Shown here: in pieces, positions 18,075 to 26,924 of the stretch
How positions within the stretch are numbered: the first letter of the stretch is position 1
Layout of the letters: each line of letters begins with the position of its first letter
DNA from: Paraburkholderia atlantica
Lineage (GTDB): Bacteria > Pseudomonadota > Gammaproteobacteria > Burkholderiales > Burkholderiaceae
Reading direction: 5' to 3'
DNA: 64,000 nucleotides
Assembly (NCBI RefSeq): GCF_009362785.1
Contig: NZ_WHNQ01000025.1
Coordinates: forward strand, 1 to 64,000
Translations under genes and position numbers: made by a program
The notes under the pieces: model-generated
The model's database searches: none
Told to the model about the DNA's origin: nothing
What the model saw: only the letters and a program-made list of their open reading frames with translations

Positions 18075-20831
18075 ATGAGCTCAGTTGAGAGTGCGACGCC
18101 GTGGCATGCGATGCCGGCCGGTGACATCGAACGGCAGTTCAACGTCGATCCCGCGCAGGGCCTCGATGCCGCGGAAGCGACCGGGCGGCTGGCCACCTAT
18201 GGGCCGAACCGCCTGCCGCAGGGCAAGAAGAGAGGGCCGGTCGCACGCTTCCTGATGCAGTTCCACAACATTCTGATCTACGTGCTGCTGGTGGCCGGTT
18301 TCATCAAGTTCATGATGGGCCTTTGGCTCGATGGCACGGTCATTCTGGCCGTCGTGATCCTCAACTCGCTGCTCGGCTTCATTCAGGAAGGACGCGCCGA
18401 AAAGGCGCTCGATTCGATTCGCAACATGCTGTCTGCCGAGGCGCGCGTCATGCGTGGCGGAACGGTTCGCTTGATCCCCGCCGATGAACTCGTTCCTGGC
18501 GACATCGTGCTACTCGAATCGGGCGACAAAATCCCGGCGGACATGCGTCTCGTCGACGCGAGGAATCTGCACACGGAAGAAGCGGCTCTGACGGGCGAAT
18601 CCCTCCCGGCCGAGAAGAGCACCGCGCCGGTGCCCGCCAAAGCCACGGTCGGCGACCGCGAGAACATGGCGTTCTGCGGCACGATGGTCCTGTCGGGCCG
18701 GGCCACCGGCGTCGTGGTGACGACCGGCAGCCAGACGGAGCTCGGCCGGATCAACCAGATGCTCGCCGAGGTCAGCGCGCTCGAAACGCCGCTGCTGCGC
18801 CAGATCAAGAAATTCGGCTACGTGATCACGGCAGTGATCGGCGTTGTCAGCGTGCTGCTCTTCTCCTATGGGCACTGGCTCGGACACATGACGTTCGTCG
18901 AGCTGTTCCAGGCCATCGTGGGGATTGCCGTGTCGGTGATCCCGGAAGGCCTGCCGGCACTGATCACCATCACACTCGCCATCGGCGTGCAGCGCATGGC
19001 CCAGCGCAACGCCATTATTCGCCGTCTACCGGCGGTCGAGACGCTGGGCGCCGTCTCGCGCATCTGCTCGGATAAAACGGGCACGCTGACCCTGATGGAG
19101 ATGATGGTCACCTCCGCCGTGACGGCGGAAGCGGGTTATTCCGTTACGGGCGACGGCTACGCCAGCGAAGGACAGGTGAGCGCCGATGGCAAGCCGCTCG
19201 TCGCTGCGCCGGACGTGCTGAAGCTGATGGGCCGCGTGTCGCTGTTGTGCAACGACGCGGAGCTCTTCGAAGAAGAAGGAAAGTGGAAGGTGGAGGGTGA
19301 CCCGACCGAGGGCGCGCTCTACCCGTTCGCTTCCAAACTGGGCATGGACCGTGCCGCCGAGACGGCCGCCGCGCCGAGGGTCAACGTGATCCCCTTCGAG
19401 TCCGAGCACAAGTTCATGGCGACGCTGAACCGCTCGGCGGACGGCGAGATGCTGCTGGTCAAAGGCGCGCCAGAAGTGATCATCGATCATTGTGACCGGC
19501 AGCAGACGGCGCAAGGCCCGGTGCCGCTCGATCGCGAGCATTTCGCAAGGGAGGGCGACCGGCTCGCCGCGCAAGGTGAGCGCGTGCTCGGGCTCGCGTG
19601 GCTGCCGGACCCGGGCCTGCGTACCGGGACGCTCGGGCCGCAGGATCTGCCGCGCACCCTCGTATTGCTCGGCCTCGTGGGCCTGATGGACCCGCCGCGC
19701 AAGGAGGCGATCGAGGCCGTGCGCGAATGCCATGGCGGGGGCATCCGCGTGACGATGATCACGGGCGACCACAAGATCACCGCGGCGGCAATCGCAAGAA
19801 TGCTGGGTATCGGCGACGGCAAGACGGCCGTGTCCGGCGCCGAGATCGAGGCGATGAACGATGCGGCTTTGCAGGAATGCGTGCGCAGCGTCGACGTGTT
19901 CGCGCGCGCGAGTCCCGAGCATAAGCTGCGGCTCGTCAAGGCGATTCAGGCGAATCGGCAGATCGTCGCGATGACGGGCGACGGCGTCAACGATGCGCCC
20001 GCGCTGAAGAAGGCCGACATCGGCGTCGCGATGGGGATCAAGGGCACCGAGGTGACGAAGGAGGCGGCGGGGATGATCCTCGCCGACGACAATTTCGCAT
20101 CGATCTCCGCGGCGGTGAAGGAAGGGCGCACGGTCTACAACAACATCGAGAAGGCGATGCTGTTCATGCTGCCGACCAATATCGCGCAAGGCGCGGTAAT
20201 CGCGGTGGCGATCCTGTTCGCCTTCACGCTGCCGATCACGGCGCCGCAGATCCTGTGGGTCAATATGGTGACTTCGGTCGCGCTCGGCCTGACCATTTCG
20301 TTCGAGCCGCACGAGGCGGACGTGATGCGCCGCTCGCCACGCGCAATCGACCGGCCGATCGTCACGCGCTTCGGCATCTGGCGCATCCTGTTCGTCGGCG
20401 CGGCGCTGGTGCTCTATACGCTATCGACCTTCTTCTGGATGAAGTCGCACGGGGCGTCGGATGATCTGGCGCGCACTGCCGCGGTCAACGCCATTACGCT
20501 GGGCCAGGTGTTCTATCTGCTCAACATCCGCTATCTGCTCGATTCGTCACTGACCGTGCGTGCCCATATGGGCAATCGCCATCTGTGGTACGGGATAGCC
20601 GGGGTCGTGGTGTTGCAGCTTCTGTTCACCTATACGTTCCCGTTCCAGGCCGTTTTCCACACCGAGGCGCTGCCCTTGTCGGCGTGGGGGTGGCTCTTTG
20701 CTGGTGGCGTCGTGTTCTTCCTCGTGGTGGAACTCGAGAAGCTCGTCTTCCGACTCACCCCCGCATTGAGAGGATTCGTGACTTCGCAACAGGAGGGCGG
20801 CGCGGCCTTGCGCAATGATCCGGCGGGGTAG
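18075..20831 (+). CDS. P-type cation-transporting ATPase (P2 type, Ca/Na/K-like)
   Basis: A 918-residue P-type ATPase. In order: cation-ATPase N-terminal domain (about 10-80), T-G-E-S actuator motif (173-176), P-E-G-L-P in helix M4, phosphorylation motif D-K-T-G-T with D333, K-G-A-P-E in the nucleotide domain, T-G-D-G-V-N-D hinge, and a C-terminal block of four to six helices. P-E-G-L-P, rather than C-P-C, marks it as a P2-type pump (SERCA/PMR1-like), not a heavy-metal pump. The ion is not certain. It follows the PPK2 gene by 45 bp with GGGAGA before its ATG, suggesting co-expression. The last 25 residues are polar. Confidence 0.9.
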   Translation: MSSVESATPWHAMPAGDIERQFNVDPAQGLDAAEATGRLATYGPNRLPQGKKRGPVARFLMQFHNILIYVLLVAGFIKFMMGLWLDGTVILAVVILNSLLGFIQEGRAEKALDSIRNMLSAEARVMRGGTVRLIPADELVPGDIVLLESGDKIPADMRLVDARNLHTEEAALTGESLPAEKSTAPVPAKATVGDRENMAFCGTMVLSGRATGVVVTTGSQTELGRINQMLAEVSALETPLLRQIKKFGYVITAVIGVVSVLLFSYGHWLGHMTFVELFQAIVGIAVSVIPEGLPALITITLAIGVQRMAQRNAIIRRLPAVETLGAVSRICSDKTGTLTLMEMMVTSAVTAEAGYSVTGDGYASEGQVSADGKPLVAAPDVLKLMGRVSLLCNDAELFEEEGKWKVEGDPTEGALYPFASKLGMDRAAETAAAPRVNVIPFESEHKFMATLNRSADGEMLLVKGAPEVIIDHCDRQQTAQGPVPLDREHFAREGDRLAAQGERVLGLAWLPDPGLRTGTLGPQDLPRTLVLLGLVGLMDPPRKEAIEAVRECHGGGIRVTMITGDHKITAAAIARMLGIGDGKTAVSGAEIEAMNDAALQECVRSVDVFARASPEHKLRLVKAIQANRQIVAMTGDGVNDAPALKKADIGVAMGIKGTEVTKEAAGMILADDNFASISAAVKEGRTVYNNIEKAMLFMLPTNIAQGAVIAVAILFAFTLPITAPQILWVNMVTSVALGLTISFEPHEADVMRRSPRAIDRPIVTRFGIWRILFVGAALVLYTLSTFFWMKSHGASDDLARTAAVNAITLGQVFYLLNIRYLLDSSLTVRAHMGNRHLWYGIAGVVVLQLLFTYTFPFQAVFHTEALPLSAWGWLFAGGVVFFLVVELEKLVFRLTPALRGFVTSQQEGGAALRNDPAG

Positions 20832-20848
20832 GCCGCCTTGGCGGCCTC

Positions 20849-21658
20849 CTACATCTCATGAACGCGGCGGAGGATGAAAAACAGATTCGCCGACACTGCA
20901 TTGACGATCGGTATCCGCTCGAAAGGGCGGTTCAGCTTCATGCCGATATTGGCCAGTGCATTGAGCGCTCCGCCGCCCTTTATGCCTTTTGCGAACGTCG
21001 GAAAGACCTGATGATAGCCACATTCTTCCAACACGAATCCCGACCGGAGAAACAGGCGCTTCGCGTCGCTGAGGCTGTACAGCCGATTATGGCCCGTGTA
21101 CTTCTTCATCACTCTGCATGCGTTTTCAGTTGCCGATAAGCGGTTAGGTAGAAATGTGATTATCAGCAAACCGTTGTCTTTCAGCACGCGCCATAGCTCA
21201 TCGATGCTCTTTTGTTCGCGAGCCACGTGCTCGAGTACACCGCTTCCAATCACCACATCGAATTGATTGTCTTCGTACGGCAGCAGAAATTCATGATCGA
21301 GCGCTGCGAAAGATAACCCGGCGTACTGATGAAATTCCGCGAATTGGCCATCTTTGCATATGTCGCAGCCATATATGTCGATGTCTCGGTAGAGCGTGCG
21401 AAGCATGCACGAATCTGGGGCGTGACGGCATCCCCAGTCGAGCACTTTCATTCCAGGCTTGATATACGGTGCATAGATTTCGAACGCGCGCACGTGCCGA
21501 TCGAGACTGGCGTCGTTGGCAATGACCGATTGCACATAGTCGCGGTATTCACCATCGGTGCGATGTGCAAGGTAGTCCTCGCAAAGCTTGGCATAAGTCG
21601 TCCTGACCTGCTGCAATTCATTGCTCGGGATCGTTTCAGTGTCGATGGGTCTATGCAT
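20849..21658 (-). CDS. Class I SAM-dependent methyltransferase
   Basis: A 269-residue protein with a Rossmann-type methyltransferase domain. Motif I is V-L-D-W-G-C-R-H-A (about residues 72-80), a D-I-Y-G-C-D acidic strand follows, then F-D-V-V-I-G-S-G-V-L-E-H-V (motif IV) and a W-R-V-L-K-x-x-G segment. Substrate unknown; such orphans often modify polysaccharides or lipids. GAGGGAGA precedes the ATG at 21658, favouring this start over one 13 codons upstream. Base composition is visibly lower in GC than the neighbours, which suggests recent acquisition. It converges with the P-type ATPase gene, with 17 bp between the stops. Confidence 0.82.
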   Translation of the reverse strand: MHRPIDTETIPSNELQQVRTTYAKLCEDYLAHRTDGEYRDYVQSVIANDASLDRHVRAFEIYAPYIKPGMKVLDWGCRHAPDSCMLRTLYRDIDIYGCDICKDGQFAEFHQYAGLSFAALDHEFLLPYEDNQFDVVIGSGVLEHVAREQKSIDELWRVLKDNGLLIITFLPNRLSATENACRVMKKYTGHNRLYSLSDAKRLFLRSGFVLEECGYHQVFPTFAKGIKGGGALNALANIGMKLNRPFERIPIVNAVSANLFFILRRVHEM

Positions 21659-22289
21659 ATCTCCCTCATATTGGTGCGAAGGCTGAGTTCTGCGCAACTC
21701 GTGTCCAGAATGCCGGCTTTTGCTACATGTGTGGCGTCAGCGAGAAATTCGCGGTAAGTTGATCACTCTGAATTTGAATCCTGATGGACCGCGTTTGGCG
21801 AAATCTGCTGCCTCGACTGCGTTGCGGTTCAGGCTTTGTGCAAAGCCTTGTGTAGCCACACTATTGCTCGAGGGCGGTGCACGCGATATGTGTCGCAGGC
21901 AAACCGGCAATGGAACCACAGAGAAAAAAATGCCGCGATAGTGCAGGACAACACATGGATCCCTCTTTCCGAGTGCGCGCGCATGCGAGTGCGCTCGAGA
22001 ACGAGTCGACTTGTTTCAAGGATAGCAGTTGGACATTCCGCAATTGGCCAGGAATCTCCACGTTTTGCGCCTTATTGTGATGGTTTTGCGCCCTCGACCA
22101 TAATTGACGCGGCCGACGGCCGTTCTGCCGGTCGAAGTGGGCGCCGCAACGTATGCGAATGAGATATCCGGGCGGGGACATCGATTCAAGGTGTGGCAGG
22201 GTTGCGTTCGGGCAAACACCTTGGCGAACCTTGTGTTGTTCGGCGGCCGACACATCCAGGATCAACCGGAAGGTGTCGTCCCCGCCGCA
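21659..22289. other. Gene-free interval between the mdc operon and the methyltransferase
   Basis: A 631-bp stretch containing only short open frames without ribosome-binding sites or recognisable families. Its base composition is more AT-rich than the flanks, like that of the methyltransferase gene. It presumably holds that gene's promoter and the end of the mdc transcript; no clear terminator hairpin was seen. Confidence 0.5.
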
Positions 22290-23222
22290 TTAGCCACGCT
22301 CGAGGCGCCTGCGCAGTGTCCCAACCAGCCTGTCGAACGGCAACGCACTGGCTGCCAGCGCGCTAGTCTCCGAAAAATACTCCCTCACGATGTCCGTCAA
22401 CACTTGCCCCGGAGGCGCCTCGACCAGCACGTGCGCGCCCATTTCCTGCATCACGGTGAGCGCATCGAACCAGCGCACGGTGTAGCGCATGTTCGTAGCA
22501 AGATCTTCGCGGATCGCGTCGGCCGTATATAACGGCCGTCCACCGCGATTGCCGATATAGATGCCGCGCGGTGTTTCAAAACACAACTCGCGCGAGTACG
22601 CGAGCAGTTCGTCGCTCGCATGCGCGAGCAACTCGCAATGCGAGGGCACGCTGACCGCGAGCCGGGTGGCCTTGCGCGCGCCGGCCGCGAGTGCGCGTTC
22701 GATGAACACGTCGAGCGCATCGTCCGCGCCGGCCATCACGATCTGGCGCGGCGCATTGACGTTGCCGATATACACGCGTTGCCGTTGCTGTTCCGCCTGC
22801 TGCGCGACGAGCGTTTCCACCTGCTGCTCGCTCAGGCCGGATACGGCCGCGAGACCATAGCCGGACGGATAAGCGGTCTCCATCAGTTCGGCGCGCCGTC
22901 GCACCATCTTCAACGCATCGCGAAACGCCACCGCGCCGCTACTGACCGCTGCCGGATATGCGCCGACCGACAGCCCCGCGCTGATTTCCGCCACCAAGCC
23001 TTCATCGGCGAGCGCGCGTGTGATCGCGACGCCCGCGATCGTCAGTCCCAGTTGCACGGCGACGGTTGAATCCAAAGCATCGGGTGAGTCGAGCGTCAGC
23101 ACGTTCATGCCGAGCGTGTCCGCTGCTTCAGCGAACGTGTCCTGTACCGCGCGATGCCGCGGCAGCCGATTCAGAAAGCCTTCGCTTTGCGCACCTTGAC
23201 CGGGGAACAGAAGCGCGAGCAT
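22290..23222 (-). CDS. mdcH: Malonate decarboxylase epsilon subunit (malonyl-CoA:ACP transferase, MdcH)
   Basis: A 310-residue acyltransferase of the FabD fold. It primes the enzyme by charging the MdcC thiol with a malonyl group. The oxyanion loop G-Q-G-A-Q (8-12) and nucleophile elbow G-L-S-V-G with S85 are intact. A longer open frame exists upstream, but homology begins at the ATG at 23222, which overlaps the mdcG stop (TGATG). It is the last gene of the operon, matching the mdcABCDEGH order of Acinetobacter and Pseudomonas. Confidence 0.93.
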   Translation of the reverse strand: MLALLFPGQGAQSEGFLNRLPRHRAVQDTFAEAADTLGMNVLTLDSPDALDSTVAVQLGLTIAGVAITRALADEGLVAEISAGLSVGAYPAAVSSGAVAFRDALKMVRRRAELMETAYPSGYGLAAVSGLSEQQVETLVAQQAEQQRQRVYIGNVNAPRQIVMAGADDALDVFIERALAAGARKATRLAVSVPSHCELLAHASDELLAYSRELCFETPRGIYIGNRGGRPLYTADAIREDLATNMRYTVRWFDALTVMQEMGAHVLVEAPPGQVLTDIVREYFSETSALAASALPFDRLVGTLRRRLERG

Positions 23223-23920
23223 CAGGCGGTGCCATCCTGAGCAACATCGGCCCACGGATCGGCGATCATGCGGGGGCCGCTCGCGTGCCGGGCCAGCACG
23301 CGCGCCTTGCCCGCGGCCCACTCGGCGAGCGCAACGCCGCCCGCGGGCGTTTCGAGTTGTGCATCGATGCGCACACCGACACGCGCGGAGAGCGTTTGCA
23401 GTTGCTCGACCAAAGCACCTGCGACATTCAACCCCAGCGGTTCGGGCACGCGGATCAACAGATCGAGATCGCTGGCTTCGTTGACAGTTGGCGCATACGT
23501 CGCCAGTTCAAATCCCGTGCTACCGGTAGGTCCCCAAACGAATCCAGAAAGCGGACCGCTCCGGTCGGATTGCAACGAAAGCAGCGCAACGAAAGAAGGC
23601 AATGCATCACGTTCGGGATCGGGTCGCGCCCGGGCCAGGGACTCCGGCGATACGATGCCGACGATATCGTCCGCCTGCGCCCACGTGCCGTAACGTTGCT
23701 GTCGCTCCGCGCCGCGCACGCCGATCGCGACGAAGCCTTCAGCGACGAACGCGCGTCGGACGACCGCATACGGTGCGCGTTCGAACGCATCGCGAACCCA
23801 TGCCGGTTCGTCATCGAGCGAATCGAGCCGTCGCAAGCGCAGCAGATCGTGCGGCCGCCAGCGCGCGTCGCAGAACGTGGCGCAAGCAGTCGGGAACTGC
23901 GCAGCCGCACACACGCCCAT
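23222..23920 (-). CDS. mdcG: Malonate decarboxylase holo-ACP synthase (MdcG)
   Basis: A 232-residue nucleotidyltransferase that attaches the triphosphoribosyl-dephospho-CoA prosthetic group to MdcC. The S-D-L-D-L-L catalytic motif, with its metal-binding aspartates, sits in an N-E-A-S-D-L-D-L-L context as in other MdcG proteins. The ATG at 23920 overlaps the mdcE stop as TGATG, the same junction as mdcG-mdcH, so it is preferred to an ATG five codons upstream. N-terminal D-x-x-W-R-P-H-D-L-L is a family feature. Confidence 0.9.
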   Translation of the reverse strand: MGVCAAAQFPTACATFCDARWRPHDLLRLRRLDSLDDEPAWVRDAFERAPYAVVRRAFVAEGFVAIGVRGAERQQRYGTWAQADDIVGIVSPESLARARPDPERDALPSFVALLSLQSDRSGPLSGFVWGPTGSTGFELATYAPTVNEASDLDLLIRVPEPLGLNVAGALVEQLQTLSARVGVRIDAQLETPAGGVALAEWAAGKARVLARHASGPRMIADPWADVAQDGTA

Positions 23921-24735
23921 CACGCGGCATTCCACTGTTCGGCAAGACGCCGCCGAACCTCGATCGACGCCGCGCGAGTCTGCCGCGCCGCCGTCGATTC
24001 CAGCCGCCGCGCGAGCGTCCGATTCCCCTCGCGCGCGCTGCGAATCTGTTCGACCAGCACCGTGCGCACGCGCTCGATCTGCGCCGCGTCAGGCGCATCC
24101 GCATCGACGCCGTCGATCAGCTGATCGAGCAGCCCCAGCTTCGCGAACGACGCCATCGAATACGACATCGGCACGATCGTCTCGCCGAGTTCGTCGAGTT
24201 CTTCGACCGTGCGGCGCGTGACCCGCGCGGCCGCTTCCTTGCCCATCGCGTGGACCATCGTGCCGGGCACGTCGAGCGCGACGATGCGGTTCGCCTGATA
24301 GCCGTGCGCGAGGAACGCGCCGGACATCGCCGGACCGACGATCAGCGCGATCACCGGGTGCCCGGCGTCGCGCGCGCTCGCGTAGGCGTCGACGGCGGCT
24401 GCGCAGGCGAGGTGGATGCCGAGCATTTCCTCGCGATAGCCATACGCCTGGCTCTTCACGTCGACGATCGCGACGATCGGGCGGCGCGTGCCGGCGCCTC
24501 GATCCGCTTCCATGACTTCGCGCACCGCGCGCGCGAGTTGCCAGCCTTGTTCGAGCCCGACCACGTTGCTGGTCGCGCGCGGAAAGCGGTTCGCGGCATC
24601 GGGCACGACCGAGATGAAGCGAGCGGTGTCGCCGCCGAGCGGCGCATCGCCGCTCCAGACGGGTGCCGCGCTCGACGATTCGCCGGCCAGTGCGGTGAAC
24701 CAGCGCGCGCCGCGGGTGAGTGTCGTGTCGCTCAT
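23920..24735 (-). CDS. mdcE: Malonate decarboxylase gamma subunit (MdcE)
   Basis: A 271-residue crotonase-fold subunit related to the carboxyltransferase of acetyl-CoA carboxylase. With MdcD it decarboxylates the malonyl-S-ACP. Family features are visible: V-D-V-K-S-Q-A-Y-G-Y-R-E-E near residue 91, I-V-G-P-A-M-S-G-A-F-L-A-H-G and H-A-M-G-K-E-A. It overlaps mdcD by 4 nt (ATGA at 24732-24735) and mdcG by 1 nt, so all three are translationally coupled. Confidence 0.93.
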   Translation of the reverse strand: MSDTTLTRGARWFTALAGESSSAAPVWSGDAPLGGDTARFISVVPDAANRFPRATSNVVGLEQGWQLARAVREVMEADRGAGTRRPIVAIVDVKSQAYGYREEMLGIHLACAAAVDAYASARDAGHPVIALIVGPAMSGAFLAHGYQANRIVALDVPGTMVHAMGKEAAARVTRRTVEELDELGETIVPMSYSMASFAKLGLLDQLIDGVDADAPDAAQIERVRTVLVEQIRSAREGNRTLARRLESTAARQTRAASIEVRRRLAEQWNAA

Positions 24736-25616
24736 GCCTGCTCCTTGTTCGATAGACCGCCCGCTTGCGGGTTGTACACATCACGCAGCGACTCGGGCGT
24801 GACGCTTGCCGGATCGATCCGCGCGAGGCGCTGCAGGAACCTGTCGACCTGCTCGCTGCGATGCTGGGCCGGCACGCCCCGCGCGAACGCAGCGAGCACG
24901 GCGGCGCGCACCGCGTCGGCATCGTCGTCGACGAGCGTGTCGGCGAGCGCGCTCGCGACGCGCTGCTCGCCGCCGATCAGTTGCCACACGCGGCGGCGAT
25001 CGCTCGCATCGAGTTCTTCGATGCCGGCTTCCTGCTCGATCACTTCGGGTCCGTTCATGCCGAGCCGTCCCTGCTTGGTCACGATCAGATACGAGCACAG
25101 CGCGGCCGCGAGCGACATGCCTCCGAAGCAGCCGACCATGCCCGCGATCACGCCGACCACCGGCACGTGCCGGCGCAGCGCGACGATCGCCGCCTGAATC
25201 TCGGCAATGACCGCAAGCCCGAGGTTCGCTTCCTGCAGCCGCACGCCGCCGGTCTCGAACAGCACGACGGGGCGCACGAGCTTGCCGCGCTTGCAGTCGC
25301 GCAGCGCCATCTCGAGCGCCGCGGCGATCTTGCTGCCCGACACTTCGCCGATGCTGCCGCCCTGGAACGCCGATTCGATCGCGGCGACCACGGCCGGTTC
25401 GCCGTCGATCGTGCCGCGCGCGATCACGCAGCCGTCGTCGGCCTGGCAGACGATGCCCTGCATGGGCAGCCACGGCGAAGCGATGCGGTCGAACGGTCCG
25501 AGCAGTTCGCGGAAGCTGCCCGCGTCGAGCAGCGAGCGGGCGCGCTCGCGCGCGGGTAGTTCGATGAAGCTCTCGTGCAGCAGCGGTGCGCGGTGAACGC
25601 TGGCGCTCGTGCTCAT
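24732..25616 (-). CDS. mdcD: Malonate decarboxylase beta subunit (MdcD)
   Basis: A 294-residue carboxyltransferase-type subunit that pairs with MdcE to release CO2 from malonyl-S-MdcC. The segments F-E-T-G-G-V-R-L-Q-E-A-N-x-G and G-C-F-G-G-M-S, which shape the active site in this family, are present. So is the M-N-G-P-E-V-I-E-Q-E-A-G block. It overlaps mdcC by 4 nt at its start and mdcE by 4 nt at its end. Confidence 0.94.
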   Translation of the reverse strand: MSTSASVHRAPLLHESFIELPARERARSLLDAGSFRELLGPFDRIASPWLPMQGIVCQADDGCVIARGTIDGEPAVVAAIESAFQGGSIGEVSGSKIAAALEMALRDCKRGKLVRPVVLFETGGVRLQEANLGLAVIAEIQAAIVALRRHVPVVGVIAGMVGCFGGMSLAAALCSYLIVTKQGRLGMNGPEVIEQEAGIEELDASDRRRVWQLIGGEQRVASALADTLVDDDADAVRAAVLAAFARGVPAQHRSEQVDRFLQRLARIDPASVTPESLRDVYNPQAGGLSNKEQA

Positions 25617-25933
25617 ACGCTGCCTCCTTCCTCGGCCGCTTCGACCGCTTCCGCGAGCCGTAGCGCGACCACGCCCGGCGTCGCGCCGAAGTCGTTGATC
25701 TCGATGTTCGCCGCGCCGTCGTAGCGCGTGAAGAAGCGGTCGAGCACGCTCTTCCAGATGTGGCTATAGCCGTCGACGCTGGTGCGCACGACCACGTGCG
25801 CAGCAAGCGCCGAGCCGCCTGCATCGGCGGCGGGCGACAGCAGCACTTCCAGATCGCCCGAGCCGACTACGCCGACGTGCGCGCGGGTCGTGACGGCGCG
25901 TTGCGCCGGATAATCGAAAGTCAGATGTTCCAT
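25613..25933 (-). CDS. mdcC: Malonate decarboxylase delta subunit, acyl carrier protein (MdcC)
   Basis: A 106-residue acyl carrier protein specific to malonate decarboxylase. The serine that receives the 2'-(5''-phosphoribosyl)-3'-dephospho-CoA group is S25 in V-V-G-S-G-D-L-E-V. The conserved I-N-D-F-G-A-T-P-G-V-V-x-L-R end is present. It sits between mdcB (5-bp gap) and mdcD (4-nt overlap). Length agrees with known MdcC (about 100). Confidence 0.94.
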   Translation of the reverse strand: MEHLTFDYPAQRAVTTRAHVGVVGSGDLEVLLSPAADAGGSALAAHVVVRTSVDGYSHIWKSVLDRFFTRYDGAANIEINDFGATPGVVALRLAEAVEAAEEGGSV

Positions 25934-25938
25934 GAGGC

Positions 25939-26922
25939 TCAGCTCCGGCTGGCGTCGCGATGCGCCAGCATGTCGAGAAAGAGGGTGGCGGCAAGCAGAT
26001 CGGCCGAGCCGCCAGGCGATGCGTTCAGCGCTAGCAGTTCGCGTTCGAGCGCGTCGAGCGCGACGCGGCCCGCGGGTGTCGAACTGCCGCCCGCGTCGAG
26101 CACGCGTCGTGCGCCGCGCTGCCCCGCATGCAAGCCGGCGAGGCCAGCGCGATGCAGCAGGCAGGTGTCGTCGAGTGTGCTCATGATCGCGAGCAATGCG
26201 TCGATGCGCGCGGTGTTTTCGTCAAGACCGCGTGCGCGCGCCGCGTGTAACGCAGGCAAGCCGACGTCGAGCGCGTGCGGAAAGCCGTCCTGCGCTTCGC
26301 GCCTTGCGCCGCCCACCTGATAGCGTCGACGCGCGCGTTCGCCGTGGCTATCGGATGAAGCGGCGAAGCGGTCCGGAAAGCAGGCAATCTGCGCGGCCAC
26401 AGTGCAGACGCGCGAGATATCCGGATGGTTCGGCGCGCCCGGTCCGTGCATACGCATCGAGGCACTCGAAGACGTTTCGAGCGCCGCGCCCGCAACGAGC
26501 AAGCCGATGATCCAGATCGCGCCGCGATGCGCATTGCTGCCGCCCGTCGCATGCATCATGTCCTGTTCGCCCGCGCGGCCGATCTGCGCGAGTTCGGTGC
26601 GCAGCAGCGCCGACGGTTCGCCGCGGCGGCGCGCGGTGCGCGCGAGCGCGGCGAAAGTAGGTTCGAGCGCGTGCGCGGAGCGCCGCATGATCGCGAGATC
26701 GAGATCGCGATGCGCGCCGCTGCCGCGCCGGTCGACGAGCGCGGGCTTCGGCGTGAGTTCGGCCTCGTCGATCAGCGCGGTGACCGCGTCGCGCGCGAGT
26801 TGCGCGTCGGAAAACGGCGCGGCCGGCGGCGGCGCAAGCGAAGAGGTGTCGCACGCATCATTGCGCAGCAGCGAAGCAGGCGGCGCGTCCAACCGTTCGA
26901 GAACAGCAGCAGCGGACGCCAT
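25939..26922 (-). CDS. mdcB: Triphosphoribosyl-dephospho-CoA synthase (MdcB)
   Basis: A 327-residue CitG-family protein that makes the prosthetic-group precursor from ATP and dephospho-CoA. Family blocks seen: L-T-P-K-P-A-L-V-D-R-R-G-S-G-A-H-x-D, A-T-G-G-S-N-A-H-R-G-A-I-W, D-G-F-P-H-A-L-D-V-G-L-P and D-D-T-C-L-L-H-R-x-G. The ATG at 26922, two bases after the mdcA stop, is preferred to an upstream ATG inside mdcA. The C-terminal G-G-S-A-D-L-L-A-A-T-L-F-L segment is typical. Confidence 0.92.
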   Translation of the reverse strand: MASAAAVLERLDAPPASLLRNDACDTSSLAPPPAAPFSDAQLARDAVTALIDEAELTPKPALVDRRGSGAHRDLDLAIMRRSAHALEPTFAALARTARRRGEPSALLRTELAQIGRAGEQDMMHATGGSNAHRGAIWIIGLLVAGAALETSSSASMRMHGPGAPNHPDISRVCTVAAQIACFPDRFAASSDSHGERARRRYQVGGARREAQDGFPHALDVGLPALHAARARGLDENTARIDALLAIMSTLDDTCLLHRAGLAGLHAGQRGARRVLDAGGSSTPAGRVALDALERELLALNASPGGSADLLAATLFLDMLAHRDASRS

Positions 26923-26924
26923 CG

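Noticed and set aside
20831..20846. GGCCGCCTTGGCGGCC between the P-type ATPase and methyltransferase stops as a terminator.
   Set aside because: A two-base loop and no T tract make it a poor terminator.
23602..25197. A 531-codon open frame on the plus strand opposite mdcG/E/D.
   Set aside because: Mirror of well-supported mdc genes, Arg-rich and without any motif.
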